Shown here one piece after another: positions 1-11,400 of a DNA stretch of 51,929 nucleotides. The stretch is taken from positions 1 through 51,929 of IMG/VR virus record IMGVR_UViG_3300020416_000010; one strand, given 5' to 3'. The notes under the pieces are model-generated. The model worked only from the letters and a program-made list of their open reading frames with translations. It was not told where the DNA came from and made no database searches. Each line of letters begins with the position of its first letter. The first letter of the stretch is position 1. The stretch comes from a virus. The translations under genes and the position numbers were made by a program.

Positions 1-3000
1 ACACTACAAAATGTATTCGGGTCATTCATACCTAATGAGATAGTCATATCACAACAGACACAGGCAAATACAACTGCTAGGGGTCAAGTAATATCATGGA
101 ACCCAGTTAACTCTGTATTGAGAATCAAACCACTTAAAAATGAGAGAGTAGGTGCTGGTAACAAAGGATACATCATGTTTAGCACAGGAACTGCTGAGAC
201 TAATACTGTTTACAGTTCTGACTCACAAGGTTCTGTACAAGCAATCAGTGGTACACAAGCAACTGTCTCTTCAGCGGTCAGTGGTGGTGGAAAACTTGCA
301 AGTGTTACAATTACTCAAGCTGGTTCTAATTACAGGAGTGCTCCTGACATTATATTTGATGATCCTTACTATGGGTCAGTCGCAACTGCGTCTCTTAAGA
401 CTCAACCCGCTGGTAATGGTACATTTACTGCAGATACCACAACTACAGGCGTTACTCAAACATCAGTAAACCCAAATGGTGCATCTGGTGCTGAATTTAC
501 TATTGTCACTGACGGTAATGGTAGAATCAGTACAGTAACCGTAACTGCTGGTGGATCTGCATACGATACATCATCAATCTTGACATTTGATGGTACTAAG
601 TTGCCTGGCGGTGATAGTACAGAAGATTTTACTATACAAGTCGATACATTGTCCTTTGATGACCCTGCAAGCATCGCTACAGTCATTGATGCAGCAATTG
701 ATACAGTCACAGTGACAAATGGTGGTTCTGGTTTCTTATCTGCACCTACTGTATCGGTTAGTGGTGGTAATGGTATCAATGCAGTCTTAAATGCGACTAT
801 TCAGAACCAAAGTGTTACCGCAGTTACCATAGAGACAGGTGGTCAGCAATATCAGTCACCTCCAGTTGTTAACATCGAGCAAAAGACAGGATCTGGTGCA
901 TCTATACTTCTTAAGTCATCTGACTTAGGTAAGATACTTAAAATCAGTGGTGATAACATCACTTACAACTATTCTCACGATAGAACACTAAAACCATCAC
1001 TAAACACAACCTATAATCTACAATTAATCAGAACTCAGGTCATTGACTACCTAGATGTTGTAAATGGTGGTCAAAACTTCGTTGCTAACCCAACAATCGT
1101 TCTTACAGGTGGTCAAGGGTCATTATTCTCATTAAAACCAATTATTGAGAACGAAGTCATCCAATCAGTGCTTGTAGAGAACGCTGGTAGAGGATTTACG
1201 TCTGCACCAACTGTATCTGCTAAAGTTACACATACTTGGGTTGGATTACAGTCAAGTAGCACTATCAACTTCCCTTATAATGCAAAAATACCTTCTGGCA
1301 CAAAAGTAACTCTAGTTCAGCAATCAGGACAGTTCCCAGAACCATTATTACCAAATACAACCTATTATGCGGTTGCAGCAACCACTGCAAACGGATTAGC
1401 AGATAATCAGATTAGATTAGCGACATCTCTTGCAAATGCAAACACAGAAACCACTATTACGTTTACAAGTGCACCAACAGGCGATATATCAACAGGTCAA
1501 ACTTATTTCTTACTAGAAACAACAGATTTAGGTGATACCATCAATGCATTTATGAAACCAGCAACTTTCTCGGTTGGAGAGAGGATTTATCAAGGTGCAT
1601 CAACAAGTTCATTCACTGCATACGGTTTTGTGAAGAATTGGGACGCATCTGGTCGTGTTGTTAGTGTAGAGATAGTAGAAGGCGAGTTTAAGGTTGGCGA
1701 ACCTGTATTTGGAGAAGAGACTGCAGCATTTGGTCAGATACATGCATTTAGTCGTGCAGATGCAGTATTTGACGTATCACCTATTAGTATCAGTGCATCT
1801 GGTTGGGAAAGGACAACTGGATTCTTGGATCTTAATGAACAGCGTGTATATGATAGCGATAGGTTCCAAGAGTTCTCATATGACATATCATCATCAGTTA
1901 ATATCAACAACTGGAAGAATCCACTTAAGTTTGCAGCACATCCTGCTGGATTCAAGGTTGTTGGAACACAGGTCATTACACAGACAGTTAAAAAGGATTA
2001 CAGGTCTAAAGCAAATCTAGACTTGAACTCTGGTAATTCTACTGACTGGTGGGTACCGACAACAAATAGTATTGGAAGCACCTTCAATGGAACAACCTAC
2101 GTTACACCTAAACCGTCTGCTAAGAATACTGGTAAGCTTGCTACTATTAACAATTTTGCACTTGCCAAACCCGACTACAGTGCACTTGTACCAACTGAGG
2201 TCTCGATTTTTGGTAGACAACTACTAGACATACAGAAAATCTTATCTTGTATCGTTTATAAGATTGATGACATCAGTGACAGAACAATTAACTTCGATGC
2301 ATCTTCTAGCAGCATCGTCAACACAAGTAGTGACCAAATTACACTTACTGGTCATGGATTCCTTAATAACCAACGTGTAATCTACAACGCTGGTGGTGAT
2401 AGATTCCAAGATGCTAGAGATTTGATTATCAACAACATCGACCATATTGTAGAAGAGACTATTGGTGCTTTGAATGCACAGTATCCATCACTCAACTATA
2501 ACAATGCAACATGTGCTAGAGACACAAGATTAGTAATTGCTGCATGGACTAATGACCTCAAGTATGGTGGTAACTACTTTACTGTTGCAGCAACTAACTC
2601 ATACATTGGTGGAGTAATAAGTCAAGGCAATGCATATATTGATGCTGGTAACTTACTTAAGAATAATAAGAACTTGATTGCTGCTGAGGCAGTGCATCTA
2701 ATGTTAGAAGATGCAACAGTCGGTATTCCAAGTGGATTTGCTGGTGTGCCTGGCGGACCTCAGAACTGTATAGATGATATTGTAGATTGTATAGAGGCAA
2801 TTGCATATAACTTGACATACGGTGCAAACAGTGAGGTATGGGATGCTGCAAATCTCTATGTCAATACTGTACACTTAGATGGCGAAGAGACACAGGCAAT
2901 CTGGGCATTTGATAAGGCAAAAGAGTTAGCAGCTGATGTCATAGTTAATACTGCTATCAATATCCAAGGTAGTCATGGATTTACTCAAGTAACAAATACT

Positions 3001-6000
3001 GGTGTAACATTTGATGCAGCGATATGTGCCACAGTTGACGCTGCAATGGATACTTTGTTCAATATCATTACTACTGCAATTAGTACAGACAGTTTGTCAA
3101 CTGTCACAAGGACAAACCCAGTTGGATACATTACACATATTGCTGGTGAAGAGACAGAGACTATATTTGCATTTAACAAAGCAAGAGACTTATGTAACCT
3201 AGCAGTTACCAATAGTCTACCAGAAGGAACTTACACAAACATTGCTCCTGTTACTGACTTGAGTATTACAGTAGACTCAGGTGGATGTTCAGACGTTAAG
3301 AGTGCAATTACTACATTGTCTGGAATCATCACAGAAGGTATAGACAATCCATCTACTCTACCTACAGTCAATACTGGTAACTATCCTAACAATAGAACTG
3401 GTACACCTGTTGGTGGTCTAACAAATGGTTCTGCATACTATGTTAAATTTGTAGATGCAAATACAATACAACTTGCTACTACTGAAGGTGGTAGTGCAAT
3501 TAATCTATCATCATTAGGAACTGGTGTAGGACACTCACTAAGATTATTCATTGATGGTATCAACGATACATTTAAGTTGAGAACAAACAATATTGATATT
3601 GGAACTAAGATTGGTCATGCTGCTGATAAGAAGCAACTACTCGTAATGACAAATGGTCTAGTAACAAACCCTGCAACATATACATTTGCAAACGACGCCA
3701 TAACATTCCTTACACCTCCTCTTGCTGAGACTAAGATTCTTTGCATGTATTATGACCGTGCAAGTTACACATCTAGTTTCCAGTTAGATCAAATTGGAGA
3801 TGAGATAAAAACATTCGGTGCAATTACATCTGGCAACACATATAGCGATGGTGTATACACAAACGTGCCACTGAAAAATAATCTAGGTGGAGGCGTTGGT
3901 GCTACTGCTGACATTACAGTCACTGGTGGTAAGGTAACAGGAGTTGCACTTAATACTGCTGGTAATGGATATACAGATAACGATGTATTAGGAATATCGG
4001 ATCCTCGTGTTGGAGAACAGTTAGTTAAGAACTTCCTTCCATCAACAGGAACTTATGCTCCTGCATCTGGTGAGATGGTATTGACTATAGGATCTGGTCA
4101 TGGTTTATCTGCACCAACAACACATACGCCAGGCGGTGCAACCTACAGTGGTACAACTGGTTTGATGGTGGTAACTATCAATAGTCATGGACTTGTCAAT
4201 GGTGACCAAGTTAAGTTTGCAGATGGTGCGATTACATTTAACTGTGGTTACAATGGTGGTGGTGACGAAGCATATCCTCGTTCTACAGACTACGCATCTG
4301 ATAGATGGTTACAAGTATTTGATTGCACAGAAAATACATTTACTGTACAAGTATTAGACAGTATTCCTTCTACAAATACTGATACACATACATTTGTATC
4401 TGCAGTGTCAAATAGTGTCAAGTTTGCAGTATCCACAGTTAGAATTGCAAACGAATCATTACAGTTTAGTTGTGGTTACAATGGTGGTGGTACTGCATCA
4501 TATCCACGTGCTACTGACCCAATAGGTACACAGGGTAAGATGAAAGATATACCTGTGGAAGCGGTTGGTACGACTACGATTACAGTCAATGCATTGAACG
4601 GTACAACTGCTACAAACACTGACTCACATACATGGGTAGGATTATCAACATACCAGTTCCAACCTACAGATATTGCTTACACACCAACTACAGGTGAGAT
4701 GGTCGTGACTGTTTCTGGTCATGGCATGATTAAGGGTGACAGAATATACTTTGCTACAAACAGTCTTACATTTACATGTGGTCTAGACAACAATCAAACA
4801 CAGCACACATATCCTAGAGTAGGTGACCCATCAGAGGGTGCATGGCATACAATTGACGCAGTAACAAATGATACATTCACTGTTAACGTCGGTGTATCAT
4901 CTGATACATCAACTCATACATTTGTTAGTGCCACTTCTACTGCTGTCACAAGAGCAGTTGTATCATACGGTGTATATGGTTACAGCAAGAACGCAGATGG
5001 TGCATCACTACTAAGAACAAACCAAGAATTTATTGCTACAACTGCATATGGTAGAATGATGGCAAACAATGCTGGATTCTCTAGTTCTTATCAGGTCAAG
5101 TGTATTCGTGATACTAAATTACTCGTAGATGCAGTTGCTGACAATATAGAGTTTGGCGGTAACGATGCAACTTATGATGCTGCTAACTTCTATGTTGCTA
5201 CAGCACACCTAACAGGAGAAGAAGATCAATCTGTAGAAGTATTCAATGCTGCTAGAGATATTTGTCGTCAGGTTATGCGTAACCTTACAGTTACTACAAA
5301 CTCATACACTGTAGGTACACAGGTCAAAGACAATACAATCAGTAATGACTCTGGAAGCACATCATACTCTGAAGCATGTTGTATTGACACAGCATCGACA
5401 ATAACAACTCTCTGGGCGATAGTAACACAGGCAGTTGGAACTACAGCAGGGGGTTCTGGTAATCTTAATGGTATTACAAGGACATCTGCAACACAACCAT
5501 TCTTCCAAGTAGAAGTAGACACAGTAACCTTTGATGGCACTGATAAAATATTTACTGCACAGGTAGGCGGTAGTACACAAGTACTACCCGCTAGTGATAA
5601 CTTCTTGATATTCTTGAATAGCACATTCCAAGTCAAGGGTACTACAGAAGCATACACATATACAGGAAGCACAATAACATTTACAGAAGCACCTCTGCCA
5701 GGCATGGACTTCTACGGATTCTATCTTGGTAAGTTGACATTACTAGATGAGATTGCACCATTCTTTGATAGTCAGAAGAAGACATTTACTATGAAAGAGG
5801 ATACTGAACCATTCTCACTAGAAAGTGACAACGTAGAAGTAGAAGCACAAAACAACCTACTCATATTCTTAAACGGAATCTATCAAGAGCCAGGTGTAGC
5901 ATTTACTCTAACAGGTTCTATTATAGAGTTTAGTGAACCACCACGTGCAGGATCAACTTGTGAAATATTCATATTTACAGGTTCTGCTGAGGACGTTCTA

Positions 6001-6909
6001 GTCAGCAACACATTTAACTCATTAGATATAGGAGATAGATTCCAGATTGACTCTGAGGGTTCTGACCGTTCAATCGCTAAGGTTTCTAGTTCTACCACTA
6101 TTGACAGTTATGAGTATACAGGTCTAAGACCATCAACTGCAGAGTTTGTTGCTACTATAGTCAACGGTGCAGTAACACAGGTAGACATCATCAATGCTGG
6201 TTCTAACTATGAGGTACCACCTATCCTACTATTCCAAGGTGGTGGTGGAGAAGGAGCATTTGCAGAAACAACAATAGAAATAGGTAGTGGTAGAGTTACA
6301 GGTGTAGTAAACTTACAAGGTGGTGCAAATTATACAAGTGCTCCAACTGTGCTTCCAACACACCCAATTGCAGTGGAAAGAAAACAAAGAAATAGACTTA
6401 TATCTAATTCTAAAAACTTATCTGCTACATACCTAACGTCTACACTATCACAATCTGGCACAACAATAAATCTAAAGAATGTTTGGTTTGATTCATCACA
6501 GAAAAATGGATTCCCTGATGAAGGTGAAATTTTGATACCATTTTATGACAGTGTAAATAGTGTGTGGAGTGCCGAAAGAATCTTGTATGGTTCTAAGGAT
6601 ACAGTAGCAGAAACACTAACTGTTGCTACTGGTGGTAGAGGTTACTTAGGTACCACTGCTGCTGCACACCCAGTCATTACTGGTACATATAGTTCATCAG
6701 GAACTTTATGCACCGTGACTACAAGTTCTAATCATAATTTAAGTACTGGTCAGGAATTCTATTTGGATTGCACATCAGGAACTGGATTTGATGGTTCTTA
6801 CAAAGTTACTGTTACAACAGCAACATCGTTCACAGTCGAATTTCCATTCTCGCGGACAGCAAGCGGAAACTGCTCTCTGCTACCAGAAGTTCGTCTAAGA
6901 TCATTATAA
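1..6909 (+). CDS. Giant baseplate-associated structural protein in the gp7 position (5' end outside window)
   Basis: The frame is open from base 1 to the TAA at 6907-6909, so at least 2302 residues are visible and the true start lies upstream; the TTG at 118 is only an internal codon. The gene directly precedes gp8, where T4 carries gp7 (baseplate wedge initiator, 1032 residues), so the gp7 role is inferred from position alone; I see no diagnostic gp7 motif. The protein is Gly/Thr/Ser-rich and built of repeats. About nine Gly-Gly-x-x-Tyr/Phe repeats of the NGGSGFLSAPTV type lie in 290-1230 and 3900-6360. Helical Cys-rich modules lie at 2509-3360 and 5101-5490, a triplicated YPR module at 4140-4965, and a C-terminal HGL-like module at 6680-6890. 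Each module type recurs in other genes of the window. Structural role is likely; exact identity is moderate. Confidence 0.7.
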   Translation, partial: TLQNVFGSFIPNEIVISQQTQANTTARGQVISWNPVNSVLRIKPLKNERVGAGNKGYIMFSTGTAETNTVYSSDSQGSVQAISGTQATVSSAVSGGGKLASVTITQAGSNYRSAPDIIFDDPYYGSVATASLKTQPAGNGTFTADTTTTGVTQTSVNPNGASGAEFTIVTDGNGRISTVTVTAGGSAYDTSSILTFDGTKLPGGDSTEDFTIQVDTLSFDDPASIATVIDAAIDTVTVTNGGSGFLSAPTVSVSGGNGINAVLNATIQNQSVTAVTIETGGQQYQSPPVVNIEQKTGSGASILLKSSDLGKILKISGDNITYNYSHDRTLKPSLNTTYNLQLIRTQVIDYLDVVNGGQNFVANPTIVLTGGQGSLFSLKPIIENEVIQSVLVENAGRGFTSAPTVSAKVTHTWVGLQSSSTINFPYNAKIPSGTKVTLVQQSGQFPEPLLPNTTYYAVAATTANGLADNQIRLATSLANANTETTITFTSAPTGDISTGQTYFLLETTDLGDTINAFMKPATFSVGERIYQGASTSSFTAYGFVKNWDASGRVVSVEIVEGEFKVGEPVFGEETAAFGQIHAFSRADAVFDVSPISISASGWERTTGFLDLNEQRVYDSDRFQEFSYDISSSVNINNWKNPLKFAAHPAGFKVVGTQVITQTVKKDYRSKANLDLNSGNSTDWWVPTTNSIGSTFNGTTYVTPKPSAKNTGKLATINNFALAKPDYSALVPTEVSIFGRQLLDIQKILSCIVYKIDDISDRTINFDASSSSIVNTSSDQITLTGHGFLNNQRVIYNAGGDRFQDARDLIINNIDHIVEETIGALNAQYPSLNYNNATCARDTRLVIAAWTNDLKYGGNYFTVAATNSYIGGVISQGNAYIDAGNLLKNNKNLIAAEAVHLMLEDATVGIPSGFAGVPGGPQNCIDDIVDCIEAIAYNLTYGANSEVWDAANLYVNTVHLDGEETQAIWAFDKAKELAADVIVNTAINIQGSHGFTQVTNTGVTFDAAICATVDAAMDTLFNIITTAISTDSLSTVTRTNPVGYITHIAGEETETIFAFNKARDLCNLAVTNSLPEGTYTNIAPVTDLSITVDSGGCSDVKSAITTLSGIITEGIDNPSTLPTVNTGNYPNNRTGTPVGGLTNGSAYYVKFVDANTIQLATTEGGSAINLSSLGTGVGHSLRLFIDGINDTFKLRTNNIDIGTKIGHAADKKQLLVMTNGLVTNPATYTFANDAITFLTPPLAETKILCMYYDRASYTSSFQLDQIGDEIKTFGAITSGNTYSDGVYTNVPLKNNLGGGVGATADITVTGGKVTGVALNTAGNGYTDNDVLGISDPRVGEQLVKNFLPSTGTYAPASGEMVLTIGSGHGLSAPTTHTPGGATYSGTTGLMVVTINSHGLVNGDQVKFADGAITFNCGYNGGGDEAYPRSTDYASDRWLQVFDCTENTFTVQVLDSIPSTNTDTHTFVSAVSNSVKFAVSTVRIANESLQFSCGYNGGGTASYPRATDPIGTQGKMKDIPVEAVGTTTITVNALNGTTATNTDSHTWVGLSTYQFQPTDIAYTPTTGEMVVTVSGHGMIKGDRIYFATNSLTFTCGLDNNQTQHTYPRVGDPSEGAWHTIDAVTNDTFTVNVGVSSDTSTHTFVSATSTAVTRAVVSYGVYGYSKNADGASLLRTNQEFIATTAYGRMMANNAGFSSSYQVKCIRDTKLLVDAVADNIEFGGNDATYDAANFYVATAHLTGEEDQSVEVFNAARDICRQVMRNLTVTTNSYTVGTQVKDNTISNDSGSTSYSEACCIDTASTITTLWAIVTQAVGTTAGGSGNLNGITRTSATQPFFQVEVDTVTFDGTDKIFTAQVGGSTQVLPASDNFLIFLNSTFQVKGTTEAYTYTGSTITFTEAPLPGMDFYGFYLGKLTLLDEIAPFFDSQKKTFTMKEDTEPFSLESDNVEVEAQNNLLIFLNGIYQEPGVAFTLTGSIIEFSEPPRAGSTCEIFIFTGSAEDVLVSNTFNSLDIGDRFQIDSEGSDRSIAKVSSSTTIDSYEYTGLRPSTAEFVATIVNGAVTQVDIINAGSNYEVPPILLFQGGGGEGAFAETTIEIGSGRVTGVVNLQGGANYTSAPTVLPTHPIAVERKQRNRLISNSKNLSATYLTSTLSQSGTTINLKNVWFDSSQKNGFPDEGEILIPFYDSVNSVWSAERILYGSKDTVAETLTVATGGRGYLGTTAAAHPVITGTYSSSGTLCTVTTSSNHNLSTGQEFYLDCTSGTGFDGSYKVTVTTATSFTVEFPFSRTASGNCSLLPEVRLRSL
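4140..4965 (+). repeat. Triplicated YPR module in the gp7-position protein
   Basis: Three tandem units share a Cys-Gly start (CGYNGGGDEAYPR, CGYNGGGTASYPR, CGLDNNQTQHTYPR), a following Asp, and a closing T-x-T/S-H-T-F/W-V segment. A fourth copy lies in the 3459-residue fibre gene at 28675-28985. Confidence 0.8.
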
Positions 6910-6912
6910 ATA
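6905..6912 (+). promoter_or_regulatory. T4-type late promoter, TATAAATA
   Basis: This is an exact match to the T4 late promoter -10 element TATAAATA. It lies across the TAA stop of the preceding giant gene (the stop is motif bases 3-5) and 19 bases before the gp8 ATG. It would drive gp8 and the downstream baseplate genes. In T4, such promoters are read by host RNA polymerase carrying the gp55 sigma factor and the sliding-clamp co-activator. Confidence 0.75.
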
Positions 6913-6931
6913 ACAAAAAAAGCTTAGTCGC

Positions 6932-8446
6932 ATGGCATTAGTTACTGACAAATTTAGAATATACGCTGCGGAAAGTTTTAGGGACACTCTTACTGCAACC
7001 AATAAGGTCTATATGTTTGTAGGTAGAGCAAAAACTTGGGGTAGTACAGATGTGCCACCCACAGGCGAACCAATTGATAGTTTTGAATATGCTAGAACCA
7101 CTTATGGTGATTCTGTTGCGTTTAAGCGTGTTGATATATCTGATACCGCTCTCGTAGTTCCTAGAGTTGACTGGATTGATCCTACAAAAACCACAGGTGG
7201 TGTAGGGCGTACATATTCTATGTACAAACCTGATTATGCACCCACAAAGACAACTGCAAATGGAGCATCAAGATTGTATGACTCAAACTTCTATGTAATG
7301 AATAGTAGTTTCAATGTTTACAAGTGTCTTTACAACGGTCAGAGTCCTGACTTCCCAAGAGGACGCCCCTCTTTGGTAGAACCAACAGGAACATCAACAA
7401 CAATTATTGAGACCTCAGATAGTCCTGGCGTATACTCATACAGATGGAAGTATCTCTATACTATTGACGCAGACAACATTCTAAAGTTTGTTACCTCAGA
7501 GTTCATCCCTGTGTTATCAAACTCACTTGTAAAATCTGCTGCCAACTCTGGTTCTGTTGACACTGTGGTTGTTGAGAACGCTGGAGCGGGTTATAATAAT
7601 GGTACATATACGAACGTCCCTGTTCGTGGTGACTATGAAATCAATGGTGGTACACAAGCGTTGTGTACATTAACTGTTGTATCTGGTTCTGTGTCTACAG
7701 TGACTATCACTCAGGCAGGTTCTGGATATACATTCGGAAGTATTGATGTTAGTTTGATATCTAATATCGGTAATGGTACTGGTGCTGTTCTTGACGTTGT
7801 TCTCCCTCCTAATAACGGACATGGAGATGATGCAGTAAGAGAACTTGGTGCATACAGACTTATGTTTGCTAGTAAGTTAGAAACTACTAGTGCATTTGTT
7901 GACTTCCCTAATGATTTAACATATAGACGTGTTGGATTAGTATTGAACCCAACCGACTACAACACAACAACAGTGTGTAGTCAGAATACAAGGTCTGCTG
8001 TAAAAGCAATGATCTTCCCTCAGTCTGGTACTGGTACACCTAGCGGTAACTTTGCACCTGGCGAAACAATCACACAATCATCTACAAATGCAAAGGGATT
8101 TGTAGTATCATACGATTCAACAACAAAAGTATTGAAGTATTATCAAGACTCAGTTGATGGTACAGTAAATGGAAACGTTATAGCATTCTCTGGAAGTAAT
8201 CAGATTACATCAGGAACCAATGCTTATACCGCAACTCCAGATTCAACATTTGGAACATCATCCGTTCCTTTATCACAGATAACTATAGGTGTATCTGTGT
8301 ATGAGTTAGGTTTATCATTTGTCACTGGTTATGCCAATGAAGAAGTAGAGTTAAACTCAGGTGAAATCCTATACATAGATAATCGTATTCCGATCACTCG
8401 TTCGGCAGACCAAAACGAAGAGCTCAAAGTAGTAATTGAATTCTAA
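6932..8446 (+). CDS. gp8: Baseplate wedge protein gp8, enlarged by inserted repeats
   Basis: This is the homologue of T4 gp8, which forms part of each baseplate wedge. The N-terminal part (a Thr-Asp-Lys-Phe-Arg start, a VYMFVGR segment and a PRVDW motif matching T4 PRRDW) and the last 25 residues (IDNRIPITRSADQNEEL, against T4 MENRPPIIMAMDQTEEI) align well from memory. It has 504 residues against 334 in T4. Much of the excess is two repeat blocks. Residues about 205-295 hold two Gly-x-Gly-Tyr repeats, and about 365-440 hold an F-x-P-GE-T-I/AKGFVV block ending before the conserved C terminus. Both block types recur in other genes here. The start ATG follows a late promoter but has no clear Shine-Dalgarno sequence. 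The gene ends directly against the next ATG. Confidence 0.92.
   Translation: MALVTDKFRIYAAESFRDTLTATNKVYMFVGRAKTWGSTDVPPTGEPIDSFEYARTTYGDSVAFKRVDISDTALVVPRVDWIDPTKTTGGVGRTYSMYKPDYAPTKTTANGASRLYDSNFYVMNSSFNVYKCLYNGQSPDFPRGRPSLVEPTGTSTTIIETSDSPGVYSYRWKYLYTIDADNILKFVTSEFIPVLSNSLVKSAANSGSVDTVVVENAGAGYNNGTYTNVPVRGDYEINGGTQALCTLTVVSGSVSTVTITQAGSGYTFGSIDVSLISNIGNGTGAVLDVVLPPNNGHGDDAVRELGAYRLMFASKLETTSAFVDFPNDLTYRRVGLVLNPTDYNTTTVCSQNTRSAVKAMIFPQSGTGTPSGNFAPGETITQSSTNAKGFVVSYDSTTKVLKYYQDSVDGTVNGNVIAFSGSNQITSGTNAYTATPDSTFGTSSVPLSQITIGVSVYELGLSFVTGYANEEVELNSGEILYIDNRIPITRSADQNEELKVVIEF
7550..8240 (+). repeat. Inserted repeat blocks in gp8
   Basis: Two Gly-x-Gly-Tyr units (ENAGAGYNNGTYTNVP, TQAGSGYTFGSID) are followed, after a conserved gp8 stretch, by a F-A-P-GETIT/AKGFVVSYD block. 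Both are absent from T4 gp8 and recur elsewhere in this window. Confidence 0.7.
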
Positions 8447-11400
8447 ATGGCACAGAATACCAACCTAAACATAGCTCCTTATTACGACGACTTTGATTCT
8501 GATAAGGGGTTTTTAAAAGTATTGTTCAAACCTGGCTATCCAGTACAGGCAAGAGAACTTACGACGCTGCAAAGTTTATTGCAGAACCAAATAGACACGT
8601 TTGGTCAAGGTGTCTATAAAGAAGGTTCTATGGTGGTGCCTGGCGGTATTACATTGAACAACGATGTGCCATGTGTTCTAATACAAAACAGTTACCTTAA
8701 CCTAGACGTAGAAAATTATAGAAATGCACTTAGTGGTAAAATTATAAAAGGTTCTACCTCTGGTGTTCGTGGACGTATTTTATTTTCTATTAGTGCTACT
8801 ACCTCTACTAGAAATAACATTACATTCTATGTCAACTACCTAGAGAAAGCATCTGATAATGTCACAAGCACATTTACAGATGGAGAGACATTTACTTGTG
8901 AAGAAGATATAACCTATGCATCAACAACTATTGCTGCTGGAACTCCTCTTGCTCAGTTGTTGAACTCAAACTCTAACTCTAGAGGTTCTACTGCTAACAT
9001 CGGTGCTGGTGTATACTTTGTTAGAGGATACTTTGTAACCGTTGCAGAACAGACAATTATTTTAGACCAGTATGGTACAAACCCATCCTACAAAGTAGGT
9101 CTAAAAGTAGAAGAGAGAATTATAACTGCTGACGAAGATGCGACTCTATATGATAACGCAATCGGTAGTACAAACTTCTCTGCACCAGGTGCAGACAGGT
9201 TTAAGATTAATCTTACATTAGTCAAGAAGATATTAACAGCACCTAACTCTGCTGACTTTATAGAACTTCTTAGAACTAACATTGGTAATATTGAGAAGAG
9301 GGTTGAACGTAGTGACCTTAGTTTTATTAATGATATACTTGCAACCAGAACAAAAGAAGAATCTGGTAACTACTACGTCAAGAAATTTAAAGTTGATGCT
9401 AGAGAAAACTTAGACGACGGATTCAATAACGGTGTCTATGCATCTACAGAATTAACATCAAGTGGTGTTGCTCCATCAGAGGAGAACATGTCTGTACAAC
9501 TATCATCTGGTTGTGCTTACGTTCAAGGATATAGAACTGAAAGATTATCTACAACTTATACAGACGTAGACAAACCACGTACATTTGATACACAATCAAA
9601 TCAGTCTCTAACATCAGACTTTGGTAACTTTATATTTACAACTAATCAGCATCAAGCACCTACGATGTATGAGACAGTTGAACTTAGAGATACATTGACA
9701 TCTACACCTGGCGTTGCTGCTGGTAATGTTATTGGTGTGACAAGAGCAATCAACTTTACTTACGAATCTGGTGCACTTAATAATCAGACTACATTATATC
9801 GTACCAATATCATAGATACACAATTCTATGTAAAAATTGTTACAACAGGAAGTGTCACATGGACAGCGGGTAACTTACTATTCGGTGCAACATCTGGTGC
9901 TGTAGGTTTTGTTGTAAGCGGTAGTGGTACTACTGGATATCTCTACGAAACCAATGGAGAGTTTGTTGCAGGAGAGGTTCTAAAAACAAACAATGCAAGC
10001 GGTAGTACATTTGCTACGGTGGCTTCGGGTGGTGTAAGAAAATATGGTTTCGGTGATGTAAAATCATATGCATTTGGAACTGGTGGTACAGCAGATGCTG
10101 TATTAGATGTTAAGGTAGCATTGCCTGGCTCAGGTCCTATTCTTAGTGGTGTATCAGGAACTGGTACAAGTGCTACAGGAACAATCACATCTACGTTGTC
10201 TAACTTTGCGTCTCAATTGAGAATAGGAGACATCATAGAATTCTCAAACAATGACTTAGTACACAAAGCAACGATTACTGCAGTAACTAATAACTTTAGT
10301 TTTACAATTGCATCTCTAACATCAAACAACATTGCTAACGGTGCACTTACAAGTCCTGTTATTAGAACACGTCCAGAACTCAAAGAAGCAAACAAGAAGA
10401 GATTAATAACTCCTCTTGGTTTCAATGCTGTTAAGAATACAAATAATAACAACACACAGAATCCTGCAGGATTCTTTAGAATCAGTGTAAACACAACTGT
10501 TAATGGTAGTGGTGAAGCATCTGCAAATGCTGGTGCTGGATTACTATGGAAGAACGGTGCAGATAACGATGACTTCCAAGTTATCATTACATCTGGTTCT
10601 GGAGATGGAGATGTACTATCATCTGGTAATGGTTTTAGTATAAGTGGTACAAGTGCAAATACACAGACCATTGCACTAACAGGACTTTCTAATACAGGTG
10701 GTTCTGACACCATAACAATTATTGGTACAGTCTACTCATCTGATAGGTCAGCAAAAGCAAAGACCACAGAACGCATGAAGGTTCTTAAAATAGATGACAC
10801 TACAGGTAGTGCTGTAAATGGTTTAACTACTGTTGCTGGTGGTTTTGGTACTAGAGTAGATGACACTTCTATCTCACTAGGAACTGGTGATGTATTTAAA
10901 ATTAAGGCAATCTATGAGTCTAAGGATAGCAATGACCCAATCATTCCTAATTTCCAATACACAAACTTACTTGGAACTCTAGCAATAGATGACGTCATCA
11001 CAGGTGACAGTTCTGGTTCTAGAGCAAGGATAGTTTCTACTACAAGTAACTATGTGTATTTCGTACCCATAGAAGATGACCAGTTTACAGAAGGTGAGAC
11101 AATCACTGCACCTAATGCAACATTAAAGATTTCTACTGGTGGTATTACAAAAGGTTCTACAGATATAACAAGTTCATTTGATTTAGATGATGGTCAGAGA
11201 GACCAGTTCTATGATTATTCTAGAATTGTAAGAAAAGCAGGATTCGCTCCTCCTACACATAAGATAATTGTTATCTTCGATAGATTCCTTACAACTAATG
11301 GTACAAGTCCTTATACAGTAGACTCATACCCTACATCAGAGTATAAAATTATACCATCTTACACTAACGTAGAACTTAGAGATGTAATTGACTATAGACC

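Noticed and set aside
118-6909. TTG at 118 as the start of the first giant gene
   Set aside because: The frame is open back to base 1 with plausible protein sequence, so the gene is truncated by the window edge and this TTG is internal.
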